From positions 128,765,640 to 128,829,639 of the forward strand of contig NC_081410.1 in assembly GCF_030272615.1 (NCBI RefSeq): 64,000 nucleotides of DNA, written 5' to 3'. Origin of the DNA: Cryptomeria japonica (lineage: Eukaryota > Streptophyta > Pinopsida > Cupressales > Cupressaceae). Both the position numbers and the translations under genes were made by a program. A model generated the notes under the pieces. That model saw only the letters and a list, made by a program, of their open reading frames with translations, did not search any database and was not told the DNA's origin. This document shows, piece by piece, positions 33,228 to 45,076 of this stretch; position 1 is the stretch's first letter; each line of letters starts with the position of its first letter.

Positions 33228-35060
33228 CACATTATAAGATATGAGGTTAGGATCATGTCTTAAACTAATTTTATGGAATGGATGCCCCCCAATCCTTGAC
33301 TCTTAGCCGAAGAGGTTTCAACCTAAAGGCTTTACTGATAGAGGATGAGGTTGGAATCATGCCTAGAAATGTTTTGGTGGAATGAATACTCCTCAATCTT
33401 TGGCTCATAGCTAATGAAATTTCAATCTAAGGGCTCATGCTCCCATATTGAGTAGCTAAAAGTTCGGTTGAAGAGGTTTCAACCTTAAGGCTTGTGCCTC
33501 TATATCAAGTACTAAAAATTATTTGTGGATGATAGAAATCCTCCTTCACAAAATTATAAATTAATTTTTTTATAATAATTTTTTTGTGAATATTTAACTT
33601 GTCTATTCTAACTAGTAAGATTCAAATTTCCTAACTTGGAAAAGATCTAAATTTAAATTTCCATATTCATAAGGGTTTTGCTCAGAATCAGTTTTCAGTT
33701 TAAATGTATACTTTCTCATAACATTACATGTATATATAAAAATATCTCTATAAAAAATATTTTAATTTATTATAAGGGATGAGGTTGGGATCATGCCTCA
33801 AGTGAATTTGGTGGAATGTATACCCATCAATCCTTTGCTCTTAGTTGAAAACATTTCAGCTTAAGGGCTTGTGTTCCATATCAGATAGCTAAAAGTTCTT
33901 TGCAAGTGATATAAAATCTCCCATAAAAATTAAAAATTATTTAATTGTAATCATATTTCTTAAAATAAATTTGTGAATATTTAACTTCCCTATTCCAATT
34001 TTTAAGATTCAACTTCTCGCTTTGAAAAGCTCTAAAATTTTGTCTCCATGATCATTAAGATTTAACTCAAAATCAATTACGAAATTGAATGTATACTTTG
34101 TCACTAGAGGAGAGGGAGTTGCGTGAGTTAACTTTATGGCCATGTAATGATTATATGAAATTATATAGAACCTCCTTGGTTTAAGAAATGTAATATAGAC
34201 ACTTATCTATTTACAACTAAGGTTTGGAAGTATGATTAATTACACAACTTGTCATATTGGTATGGCTAGTGAGAAAATGTCCTTAACATGTTTTTTATTA
34301 AAGATTTGACCAAAACCTTATCATAAAATCCCTATCAATTGACAGATTCTTAATTTTTGGATTTGATTGTTTTTCATCAAGATGAATTATTGAGTATAAT
34401 CTATTTAATATTAAAAAATACATATTAGTGAATATATAAACTAGAAAATATCTCTATTGTAATCATATTTCTTAAAAAAAAGAAAATTATTGTGAATATT
34501 TAACTGGTCTATTCAAATTACTAAGATTCACCTAACTTCAAAAAGCTCTAAAATTAAATTTCCATATTTATAGGGATTTAACTCAAAGTCACCTTATAAA
34601 TTAATTGTATACTTTCTCATAACATTACAATTATATCTATAGAAAAATATCTTCACTTATCATTAGGGGAGATGGAGTCGTGCAAATAATCCTTTTTTGT
34701 AAATCAATTTTATGGTCATGTAACGACTATCCCTTTTGTAAGAAATGAGATGCGAAAAATTATCTATCTTCAATTAAGATTTGGAGACGTGAACCATAAT
34801 ACAACTTGTCATATCAATATGACTCACAAAAAATGTCTTTTGAAAATTTTGACCAAAATTTTATCATCAAATCCTATCTAGATAAAAAATATCATTTTTT
34901 TTCAACATCATATAATCTAAAACTTTCGACTATAAATATTACTATCCCTAATATTTATATGTTAACACAAACAACCCAACATAAATAGATTATTAATGAA
35001 AATTGTTCACGACCAACGTATCTTTATCATGTTTGAAAGTCCACTAAAATTTGGAAAGTT
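33228..35060 (+). repeat. Repeat block C: 104-bp and ~350-bp units
   Basis: Two and a half 104-bp units (33228-33510), a ~350-bp unit (to about 33770), another 104-bp unit (33772-33890), and two further ~350-bp units with the GGAGAGGGAGTTGCGTGAGT-type segment (34112 and 34670) follow one another. The block ends in sequence resembling that near 27500 and 31600. No AAE remnant was seen at its left edge. Confidence 0.72.
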
Positions 35061-35157
35061 TTGAGCGTCCAAATATAAAATAACAAAGTATTCAATTTAT
35101 CTTTATTCAAAAATAGTTTGAATAATTATTAATCAAAAGAGGAATTATTTGTCTCCA

Positions 35158-35300
35158 TTAGAAATTTTTTCTTCTATAGAGAGCGCATGACCCATTTAAT
35201 GACAACCAAGTCTATGGTAGACTTCAATTCAAGGTCTTCTTAGTCTTTAGGTCTTTAGGTAGGTCAATTTAAATATTATTGTATCTTTGTAAGCAAAATC
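35158..35300 (+). pseudogene. AAE 3'-end pseudogene 2 (short, strongly decayed)
   Basis: TTTTTTCTTCTATAGAGAGCGCATGACCC corresponds to the gene around 24662-24700, a stretch deleted in pseudogene 1. CCAAGTCTATGGTAG and GGTAGGTCAATTTAAATATT match the gene near 24712 and its 3' flank near 24850. It therefore arose independently of the deletions in pseudogene 1. Confidence 0.7.
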
Positions 35301-35371
35301 AATATGGACATTTTAAAAGTTAATCAAATATGTTTTATTTAATAAAATTTTGTTGATTATAATGTCGTCAC

Positions 35372-36115
35372 ATTATAAGAGATGAGGTCGAGGTTGAGGT
35401 TGTGTCTCAAATGAGTTTGGTGAAATGGATAATCCTTAGACCTTAGCTTTTAATTAAGATGTTTCAACCTAAAGGCTCATGCTACCATTTCATAACTAAA
35501 TGTTGTTTGTAGGTAAAAATATAAACCTTTCGTAAAAATATATTTTTTTCTTTATCGTAATTATATTTCTTGAAATAATTTTATTGTGAATATTTAAGTT
35601 GTCTATTCCAACTATTAAGATTCAAGTTCCCTAACTTCCAAAAGCTCTAAACTTAAATCTCCATATATTCGTAAGGGTTTAACTTAAAATCATATTTTTA
35701 AATCAAATGTGTACTTTCTCATAACATTACAAGTACATGTAAAAATATATTAAATATATTTTAATTTGTCATAATGGATGATGTTGGGATTTGTCTTAGA
35801 TGAATTTGGCTGAATGGTAACCCATCAATCCATAACTCTCAACGTAAGAAGTTTAAGCCTAAAAGCTCGTATTTCCATATTGGATAGCTATAAATCTTTA
35901 TGGATAATAAAAAATGCTTCATTAAAGAATTATAAATTATCTCTACTATAATCACACTTTTCAAAATAATTATATTATGAATATTTTAGGTGTTTATTTT
36001 AACTATTAAGATTCAAATCCCCTAACTTGGAAAAGATATAAAATTAAATCTCTATGTTCATAAGGATTTAACCCGAAATCAATTTTAAATTAAATGTATA
36101 CTTTCTCATAACATT
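35372..36115 (+). repeat. Repeat block D, cut by a LINE
   Basis: One 104-bp unit (35372-35490), a ~350-bp unit, a second 104-bp unit (35770-35890) and a ~350-bp unit. The last one stops at CTTTCTCATAACATT (36115), exactly where the LINE sequence begins. Confidence 0.75.
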
Positions 36116-36117
36116 TA

Positions 36118-36930
36118 ATGTTGAAGAAGATGGTATTATGGTACTCTCTGGTTGTTGAACCTATGGTAAATGCAACATGTCCCTCTATACGTGGAAGGTT
36201 GGTTTTGACTCATCTGCTGACCTTCATAAGTCTGCTCCGGTTTGGGTCCACCTTCCTGGACTCCCACCTGAATATTGGAAAGACTTTGTCTTCAGATGGA
36301 TTGTAAACACCTTCGGGCACTTTGTGGGTGTAGATGAGATCACCAAAACCAAATCCAGACTGGTTTATGTGCACTTTTGCATTTAGGCAACAGTTAGTAA
36401 GAACCTTCCTAGCTTCATTACGCTTAAGTCTCAGTTGGGAAACTGGACTCAGGCGTTGGTTTATGAAAATGCTACCCTCTTCTATTATAAATGTCATAAG
36501 GTGGATCATATAATCTCTAAGTGTAAAGCTTAGAACCCTAAGCCCCTCAAGCTTAAAGGTCATGTGGTTGATGAGGGGTCTAGTAAAGATTTTTCTTCCA
36601 CGACGTGCCTTGGGACTGACTGCGAGGACTACCCCTTTACGAAGAGTATCAACAAACTCCTATGATCACCTGCCAAGGTGGCTGACGGGTTGCCAGATTC
36701 AGATGGCAGGTGGGCCCCTCAGGAAGCTACTTTATTGACTAATGGACTATGTTCTTCATATTTATTGGTCTCCACCCCCTCGAAGGTGTTGAATCCTTTG
36801 GAGGATGGAGAGATTGTGGATGGTTCCTCAACCCTGATTGCTCTTGGGTATGTTGGGACCCCCCAAGAATTCGCTCCTAAATCATCCTTCAATCTTGACA
36901 AGTGCTTTGGGGCCCCCCACCCCTGGTAAG
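36118..36930 (+). pseudogene. LINE ORF1-like protein (DUF4283 plus zinc knuckle), decayed
   Basis: APVWVHLPGLPPEYWKDFVF, then TFGHFVGVDEITKTKSRLVY (about 36235-36370), is the core of DUF4283. LGNWTQALVYE and a knuckle YYKCHKVDHIISKC (about 36485-36525) follow, with the first Cys of CX2CX4HX4C lost. In-frame stops occur at VHFCI* (about 36386) and KCKA* (about 36530). The tail up to 36930 stays open but is low in recognisable features. The protein would bind LINE RNA. Confidence 0.75.
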
Positions 36931-37148
36931 AGCCTCTCCACCCCTGGAGCTTCCTCTAGTGATTGTAAATGCCCTAGAGATGAGGGTTGGATCATACAAA
37001 GGCGCAAGACAAGAAATGTGAAGACTGATGTTGGGACTGACCCAAAGATAATCTGACCATCATAAAGACTCTCTCGACAAAAGGAAGCAGCAAGAGAAGT
37101 CGCCAATGATAGAGAACGAACCTTGGAAATGTCCATCAAAGGTGATAT

Positions 37149-38955
37149 ATGAAGGTTCTATCATGGAATATGAGGGGTCTAAACAACTCTCAGAAGTAGT
37201 ACGCCCTAAAGAATTGTATTTTTTAAAACAAAATAGAGGTCCTTCTTCTCCAAGAGGTTAAAATGAATGAAACCTCCTTTTCTATTATTGCTAGTAAAAT
37301 TTGGCCAGGTTCTCAGTTTCTTATTAGTAATGCCACTAGGGCCTCTGGTGGTTTGGTTACTATGCGAGAGCCCTCGTGGTTTTTTGGTAGCTTGATCTCT
37401 TCCTCGATCGAATTTCTTGTTTCCTTAATCTCTTCTGCTCAGGGATCTTGGTTCCTAATCAATGTTTAAACCCCTAACATTAGATTGGCTTGTCTCTCTC
37501 TTTGGAAAGATATTTCTTGCCTTCTCTAGAATGATATCAATGCCCATTGGATGATTGTAGGGGATTTTAATCCCCCTCTCTTCCCCTCTGAAAAACTGGG
37601 AGGACTTTAGGAGTACTTTGATAGCATGACCAATTTGTCGGACTTCATAAATAGGAATTGGTTTAATTGATGTGGACTTGATTGGATAGAAAATTCACTT
37701 GGTCCAATCTTAGAAAAGGAAATGACCTCATCCAGGTCAGATTGGACTGATTCCTCATCTTTGGCAACTGGGGTATCATTTTTAATGTGAAGCTCTCTGC
37801 CCTTCCCAAAACAGTTTCTAACCATCCCAAAACAGTTTCTAGCCACAATCCTCTTCTTCTTATGAGCACCCCTCAACGTGTCAGGAAAAGTTACCCCTTT
37901 AGATATGAAGTCATGTGGAATACTCACCTTGAGTTCACAGATTGTATCAAAAGTTGGTGGAATGCACATATCTCTGGCACACCCATATATTAGGTTGCTC
38001 AAAAATTAGACTTAGTCAGAAGAAATGTTTGTGGATGGAACAAAAACCCCTTTGGTGATATTTTTGTTCAAAAAAAGGAGCTCAACACCAAACTTAGAGT
38101 CATTAAGGAGAAAATTGACAAAGGGGATCTCCTTGAAGCTTATCATCATGAAGAGGCAAATCTAAGAAGGAAATGGAAGGAGAACTCAACTAGGGAGGAT
38201 CTATTTTGGAAATTAAAAATCCCAAGTCCAATGGTTGAAAGAAGGAGATAAAAATACGACTTTCTTCCATAGATCTGCCAGTATTCACAGGAGAAGAAAT
38301 CACATCTCTTGTTTAAGGAATTTGATCAGAATCAAGATGTCAAGGATGAAGCCTGTCTTGGAAACTTGGCTACTGACTACTTCTCTTCTTTGTTTAAGGA
38401 GGATTGCAAAAATAGGGACCCAGACTTGGATGGGAACCTCCTTCATTACCTTCATTCTTCCCTCACTAAGGAAGATAATGATCTCATTATGTCCTCGATT
38501 ACTAACGATGAGGCGAGGAATGCAATGTTCTCTATGGGGGCTTTCAAAGCTCTGGGCCTGGATGGCTTCCCTCCAGCTTTCCTCTAGGACTTTTGGGATG
38601 TGGTTGGCGCCAATGTGGTTCATGCTACTACGGACTTCTTCAGATCTAGAAAAATGCTCAAGAAGTTAAACAACACTTTCATTACTTTGGTTCCTAAAAT
38701 TTAGGAGGCGACCCTCTAAGGGACTTTCCTATCAGCCTCTATAACACTCTCTATAAGATCTTCACCAAAGTCTTGGTGAATAGGCTTAAGCCCTTTCTGG
38801 ATTCTCTGATTAGCCCAAGTTAGAAGGGGTTCATCCTAGGTAGACAAATTTTGGATGTAGTCATCTCCACTCATGAAGTCATCAACTCTATGGACAAAAG
38901 TCTCAAACCTGGTATGGTTCTAAAACTTGATATCTTGAAGGATTATGATAGAGTG
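37149..38955 (+). pseudogene. LINE ORF2: endonuclease and start of reverse transcriptase, decayed and interrupted
   Basis: Translation starts MKVLSWNMRGLN at 37149, the classic beginning of the plant LINE endonuclease. VLLLQEVKM (catalytic Glu, about 37245) and WMIVGDFNPP (GDFN motif, about 37545) follow. The linker has WLKEGDKNTTFFHRS (about 38230) and RRRNHISC. The RT part shows FKALGLDGFPPAFL (about 38545), TFITLVPKI, LYNTLYKIFTKVLVNRLKPF and GRQILDVVISTHEVINSMDK. It breaks off in the first catalytic motif (LDILKDYDRV) at 38955, where the Copia LTR starts. Many stops and shifts are spread along it. Confidence 0.85.
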
Positions 38956-40441
38956 TGTTAGTTAGATGAGAGGGGGGGGTGAATCATATAAACACACAAT
39001 TCACTCTATTCATCAGATTCAACCTCGGTAGCCTTTACTTAATATGCAACTATGACTGTAAATTATTCAAACTCATAAACTGACAAACATAAAACATCAT
39101 AACACATTTAACACCAGATTTAACGTGGAAACCCAAATAGGGAAAAACCACTGTGGGATTTCAAACCCAGTAAGAAAATATACTCTTCTAGAGTATGCTC
39201 GGTTAAAAGCAAATCTTGTTAAAGATTACATACACATTGCTAGATGTGACCCGATTCAGGGATTTCCCTCAAATCTGTTAGAATCTTCACTTTGTTAGAA
39301 GTGACCTTATCAAAGGATTTCAAACACTCATTCAGAATGTTACCTTGCTAGAGGATTTACAAATAAGATTGTTAGGTCCACTCGGTTAAGAGATTTCTTG
39401 TCACTTACAAAAATAAATAACAATAATAAAATATATCTACAACTTCACATTTGAAATGCTAAAGCAGATTCTATGTGCTCAATGTACTCAAGATAATCTT
39501 GTCATAAGACTTATCTTTCTTCTTGCTGGGCTTCTCAATCTGTTCTACAATTAGATCTTCAATCTTTTGTACTCTGTAATCACCTCTGTAGCATCATTGT
39601 GCTTCCAGTTTGCTCGTTTGCTTTGTTCTACAACTATTCTTTATTTATAAGTAATTCCTAACTGCTTAATCTCCTTGATCACATATCCCATGATCAATCT
39701 TAGCCATCAGATCATCATACTTGACTAGGTTCATTGAATCCTTCGATCTAAATTTTTTTTTATCTCACCTTGGAACTTGTATTCCTTCCTTGGTACTTGT
39801 GCTAGGTTATGATCGTTCAATCTGCACTGTAGATCTAACTCTTGCATTTTCATTGTCGTAGATCCTCAACAAACTTCTTGCATGACATACCAATCATTTA
39901 TACATCTCTAGCTCATTGGTATCCTTCAATTAATAATGTATTTATTCATCCAATGTGTTTGTTACTGCTCGGTTGTTACTCGGTTAATACTGAACTTTAC
40001 TCAGTAGACATTCTACCTTCATTAACCGATATCGATATCCTTAGTGTTAACCGACTAGCTCTATGCTCGGTAAAATAGAATAGTATCAAACCTTTACTCA
40101 TTCTATTGCATGAAATCTTTTCTCCTTCTTGTTCAATCTTTGAATACACATATATAGGATATCAAAACAATCAAAACATCATAATCTCGTCACTATCTAA
40201 CTCGGTAATCGTTGTCCATTGAATAACTTATTACTCCCCTTTATTCTCACATTCTTCTTGTGTCATTTACCGACATCTTTATACTCATCAAAGCATGCTT
40301 TTTAAGATATGGCAACATCATACTGAATCAGAAAATCAATTACTTGACATCAATGACAAAATAATATTAAGAGAGTAATCATCCTTTATCAATTATATCA
40401 TTTATCTCCAACATCTTCTTAATCTTTTTGTAATGCCAACA
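38956..40441 (-). repeat. Copia LTR 1 (left; 3' LTR of the minus-strand element), 1486 bp
   Basis: It starts TGTTAGTTAG and ends GCCAACA (TG...CA). It is followed by the polypurine tract of the minus-strand element (40442-40455, CCCCCTTT on this strand). Compared with LTR 2 it shows about 15 substitutions and one G-run indel in the first ~354 bp. By eye it shows none in the remaining ~1130 bp. The bases GAGTG before it are the likely target duplication, but the matching right flank is hidden by the gap. Confidence 0.92.
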
Positions 40442-40837
40442 ATCTCCCCCTTTGGCATTGATGGCAATACCAACTTTAATGGCAATACCAACTTGATTCA
40501 TTTCAATTGATTTGGATTCAGATTGCTGTAAAACTATCTGTTGTTAACCTTGAGCTAAAAACATCTCCTGCAAACTTCTCCCCCTGTCATTAGTCTTCTC
40601 CCCCTTTGACAACAATGCCAAAAAGTAAAACTAATGCATGATTACTTCCCCTGTGAAGTAATTTTCTTGCTTGATAAAACATATACAAATGTATCATCTA
40701 AGTCTCGGTCAGAGCAACTTGTCTTCATTCACTATTTCTTGCACACCTTTAGACATCCTTCTAAAGTGTGTAAATCAGCATCAACTCACAACTAGTATTC
40801 TATGGAGTCATAGAATTGATTCTTTCACTGAACTTTG

Positions 40838-41662
40838 TCAATGAGTAGAAGATAGGGGTAGGACCCCTAACTTACTTCTGAGATACTCAAGAGTGTCCTT
40901 TGGTAGTGGCTTAGTGAAGATGTCTGCTATTTGTTCCTTTGAACTAATATATTCCAGCACAACTTTCTTCTCTTGAACTTCTTCTCTAAGATAATGATAC
41001 TTTATAGAGATATGCTTTGTCTTAGAGTGCATTACCGGATTCTTTGAAATGTTAATAGCACTAGTATTATCACAGAATATAGTTACTGGCTTGGTAACTT
41101 TTTCATTCATACCTTCCAACATTTGTTTGATCCATGCTATATTGGTGCAATTCAATGCTGCAACGACATATTTAGCTTCAACTATTGATTGTGAAATGCA
41201 TCCTTGTTTCTTGCTAAGCCAACTCACTAGTCTCTCTCCCAAAAAGAAAGCTCCACCGCTTGTTCTTTTCCTGTCATCAATGTTTCCTGCCCAATCAACA
41301 TCAGTATAGACTTTTAAGTCAAAATCATTCCTCTTTTTATATACTAAACCATAATCTTTAGTGCCTCTCAAGTATCTGAAAATTCTCTTGATTACTGTCA
41401 TATGGGTTTCTTTGGGATCTGCAGAAAATATTGCAACTATACCTACTGCATGTGCTATATCAAGCCTGCTGTAAACCACATATTGTAACTTTCCAATCAT
41501 AGATCGGTAAAGTGTCTCATCAACAGATGCAGATTCATCATTCTTTGATAGTTTACAATTAGTAGTCATAGGAGTACTTACAGGTTTAGAATCCTTCATT
41601 CCAAATTTCTTCAAGATTTCCTTTATGTACTTGGATTGAGTAATGAAGATCTCATTTTTCAT
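40838..41662 (-). pseudogene. Copia RT end and RNase H segment, copy 1
   Basis: The 274-codon open segment continues the same frame after the TAG at 41672-41674. It carries the RT-to-RNase H connection (SKPVSTPM, YRSMIGKLQY, DIAHAVGIV), then RNase H with YTDVDWAGNIDDRKRTSGGA, EAKYV, FCDNTSAI and the family-typical end ADIFTKPLP. Several usually conserved positions are changed in the way C-to-T decay would do (SRLDIA, SIVEAKYVV). Together with the other two segments it belongs to one inactivated polyprotein. Confidence 0.9.
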
Positions 41663-41671
41663 TTGCAGTAT

Positions 41672-43375
41672 CTACAAACCTATAAAATACTTTATTTCAT
41701 CGATTAATGACATCTCAAATTCTTTGCACATTTCATTTCCAAAGTTCTTGCATAAAGAGTCATTTCCACAAAAGATAATATCATCAACAAATATGGCTGA
41801 AATCAGTATTCCATTTTCCTCATCATTGTTCATATACGTGTTGTTTTCACTTGTCCTCATAAAACCAATCTTGATTAGATAAGAGTGCAATCTTTCATAC
41901 CATGCTCTAGGTGCTTGCTTCAGGACATATAATGCTTTGTTCAACTTACATACCTGATCTTTATTCTCCTCTTCAATAAATCCTTCAGGTTGTTCAATAT
42001 AAACTTCTTCTTCTAGTATACCATTCAAAAATGCAGATTTAACATCCATTTGATATATCTTGAATTTTTTGTAAGCAGCATATGCCAACAATGTTCTTAC
42101 TCCTTCAAGTCTTGCTACAGGTGCAAAAGTCTCTCCATAGTCTATTCCTTCTTCTTGAGCATAACCTTTGCAAACTAGTCTTGCTTTATTCCGAATGACC
42201 TCACCTTTTTCATTTAGCTTGTTTCTGAAAATCCATTTTGTACCGATTACATTTTTCTCTTTTGGTCTTGGGACCAGTGTCCATGTTTCATTTTTCTTGA
42301 TTTGTTCAATCTCTTCAGTCATAGCATTTACCCAATCTTCATTGTTAAATGCCTCTTTTACTATTCTCGGTTCAAATTTAGATATTAGACATGTGTTCTG
42401 TCTCAGTTTTTTACTTGTCATCACTGGATCATCCTTGTCTCCTATAATCTGACTTGATGCATGATTTCTTTTGACATATTTGGCTAATATAGGCTCGGTA
42501 GGCTCTGTATGATCTTCTTCATCACTCGGTAACTGAGTATTTTCTTCATTGGCTTTCTCGATAAAACCGGTCGGTTGTACATATACAAACTCTTCATAAT
42601 CTTTTGGTTCTTTGGAGTTTCCTTCATCATTTCTTTCTGCAAATTCATCAATTTTCACATTTGCACTTTCCACTATTTTGTTAGAAGATTTGATCAGACA
42701 TTTAAATGCTTTACTTCTAGAAGAATAACCAAGAAATGTTCCTTCCTCGCTTTTCTGATCAAACTTTCCATTTCTATCATCTTTGTGAACATAACATCTA
42801 CTTCCAAATATTTTAAAATAACTCACATTAGGTTTCTTGTCATACCAGATTTCATACAGTGTCTTCAAAGTTCCTTTCTTCAGTTGTACTCGGTTCAGGG
42901 TGTAAACTGCAGTGCTAATTGCTTCTCTCCAAAATGTTTGAGGTACCCTCTTTTCTCTCATCAGGGTTCTGGCACAATCTACAATAGATCTGTTTCTTCT
43001 TTCAGCTATCCCATTTTGCTGTGGTGTTCTCGGTGCAGACACTTGTTTCTTTATACCACGATCATTGCAAAATAGGTTAAATTCATCAGAAATGAACTCT
43101 CCTCCTCTGTCAGATCTTAGACATTTCAGCTGTCTTCCAGTTTCATTTTCAACTCTTGCCTTATACCATTTGAACATTTGAAAGGCTTTTGATTTCTCTT
43201 TTAAAAACATAACTAACATCATCCTTGAGTAATCATCCACAAATAATATGAAGTATTTATCACCATAATAACTTTGAACTTTCATAGGACCACAAAGATC
43301 AGTGTGCACAAGATCTAAAATTCCTTTAGAAGTGTAAGACTTACTTGTAAAGCTTGATTTTGCCATCTTACCCAT
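41672..43375 (-). pseudogene. Copia integrase and reverse transcriptase segment, copy 1
   Basis: This is a 567-codon open segment. The integrase core has Asp 26 (HTDLCGP), Asp 89 (RSDRGGEF) and Glu 125 (NGIAERRNR), the D,D,E triad. The reverse transcriptase includes [31 protein letters not shown] and FVDD at 529-532 (usually YVDD). The usual [12 protein letters not shown] appears as [12 protein letters not shown], a probable damaging change. The segment lacks the HHCC part of integrase, which lies upstream behind stops at 43385 and 43499 (LWHKRFCHVNF visible). It ends at a TAG in YFIGL*ILQ. Confidence 0.92.
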
Positions 43376-43660
43376 CTGGCATCCTCAACACATTGCATTC
43401 TCAGGTTTTTCCAAGCTCGGTGGACCTCTTACATGATGCTTCTTACTTATTTTGATCAGATTATCAAAATTTACATGACAAAACCTTTTATGCCATAACT
43501 AAGTATCTTCTATTTTTGCATATAGACAATTGTTCCGAGTTGAGTCAAGGTGAAATGTATTACCTCTTGTTTGAGTCTCGGTAGCAGCCAACTTTCCATG
43601 TTTGTCATGAACTTTGACAATTCCTTTTTGAAATTCTATTCGGTATCCTATATTATTTAG

Positions 43661-44953
43661 CTATGCTAGACTCGACAGATTGTATTTCAGACCTTCAACC
43701 CAATATACATCATCACATTTAGTATTGTCAAGAAGTGTAATAGAACCTTTACCTTTCACCGGACATGGTGTATAATTACCAAATCTTACATAACCTCCAT
43801 CATAGTCTTCTATTTTAACAAACTTGTGTTTATCACCTGTCATGTGATGTGAGCATCCACTATCTATGAACCAAGAATCATTGTTATTTATGTGAGATAT
43901 TAGGGCTTTTTCCTCATACCTTTCTTCATCTGATCCATCTTTGATAGCCACATATACAACTTCCTCTGTCTTAGTCTCATCAGATTTATCATCGTTGGAT
44001 TCCTCATCAGCTACTAGGCATGTCTTTCTATCTTTCCTTTTGAAGTCTTGGTGCCCTCTATAATGGTTGTCTTTCTGTCTGTCATCTTGGTATTCTTTCT
44101 TTTCACTAGATTCTTTGTCAGGACAGTTAGAAGCCATATGTCCTATTTTATCACAGTTAAAACATTTCAAAGGTAACTTTCCTTTATACTTACCTTTACC
44201 TCTCGATAACCTTCTGGCTAATAATGCTTCAAACTCTTCTTGCTTTCTGATTTCCTCATATAGTTTGTGTACTTCTTCCATGTTATTGAGAAATCTCTCA
44301 CTTACTCCACTATGATTTTCTTCAGTATACTTATACATTCTATCATTGTAATCATCAGATTTACCAAAATGAAAAGAATTAAATGCATATTCAACTTTAT
44401 TTACCGAAGACCCACTGTTATCAAAATTACTTAACTCAAATGCATGAAGCTTACCGATAGTAGCATCCAAGGAGACTGGCATGTTTGGTATAGACCTTAA
44501 TTCATTAATTGTAGAGACTCGAATGGCATAAGCAGGTAGAAGTGTTCTAAGCAACTTACTTGTTACATCCTTTTCTTCAATAGTTCCTCCTGCTCCTTTG
44601 ATTTGATTGATAGTTTCCTTTAACCTTGTATTGTATTGGATAATGTTCTCACCTTCATTCATTCTCATGGATTCAAGTTGACCTCTTAGACTATCTACTT
44701 TTTCTATCTGAACATGTTCATCACCACCATACACAGATATAAGCTTATTCCACATTGCTTTGGCATCATTACAACCTTCTAGATCATTAAACTCTGAGTC
44801 GGTCAATGTTGATGTTATTTCAATCATTGCTTGAATATGTTCTGGCTTTTCCTTTATCTCTTCCATTATCATCGGGTAGGTGTTGGGTGCAATGTAATTG
44901 TTCTCCAGATAATATGTTGCATATTCTCCAATTCCTGATAAGTGTAGCTTCAT
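43661..44953 (-). pseudogene. Copia gag and protease segment, copy 1
   Basis: This is a 430-codon open segment of the polyprotein. The gag part (UBN2/retrotran_gag-like, residues ~1-190) is followed by a zinc knuckle CFNCDKIGHMASNC at 264-277. The aspartic protease motif WFIDSGCSHHMTG has Asp near 364. The frame begins upstream at an ATG at 45011-45013 (MYKRDAPKLNKSSFSTW), with a TAG at 44960-44962, so the apparent start at 44953 is not the real one. It ends at a TAG (43661-43663) in NLSSLA*LNN, where relatives have a Gln. Confidence 0.9.
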
Positions 44954-45076
44954 CCTTTTCTACCATGTGGAGAAACTTGACTTGTTCAGCTTTGGTGCAT
45001 CCCTTTTATACATCTTCGGATCTTGCCTCAAGTTCCTTTAAACTTTTCTTCCGACGTCCAAAGCTTTGATACCAAT

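Larger units (their letters stand above)
36116..38955 (+). mobile_element. LINE (ORF1-like plus ORF2 start), interrupted by Copia
   Basis: The left edge is the break in repeat block D at 36115/36116. The right edge is the start of a Copia LTR at 38956, in the middle of the RT domain. The rest of RT and the 3' end should lie on the far side of the Copia array, but none is seen directly after the gap. An RNase H fragment at 61455 is on the same strand but 3.6 kb beyond the gap, and its link to this LINE is unproven. Confidence 0.78.
40442..45076 (-). mobile_element. Copia retrotransposon internal region, copy 1
   Basis: This is the 4635-bp internal region of a Ty1/Copia element on the - strand. 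The primer-binding site is at 45063-45074 (TGGTATCAAAGC on the - strand, close to the initiator-Met tRNA type TGGTATCAGAGC), two bases from LTR 2. The polypurine tract lies at 40442-40455, with two more AGGGGGAGA-like tracts near 40575-40610. A single gag-pol frame runs from 45013 to 40838 without frameshift but with five nonsense codons (44960, 43661, 43499, 43385, 41672). Multiple purine tracts recall the Sirevirus lineage; I do not claim the assignment. Confidence 0.9.

Noticed and set aside
39842-40078. 78-codon frame repeated in each Copia LTR (also at 45964 and 52086)
   Set aside because: It lies inside the LTR on the strand opposite to the element's genes and has no recognisable domain.
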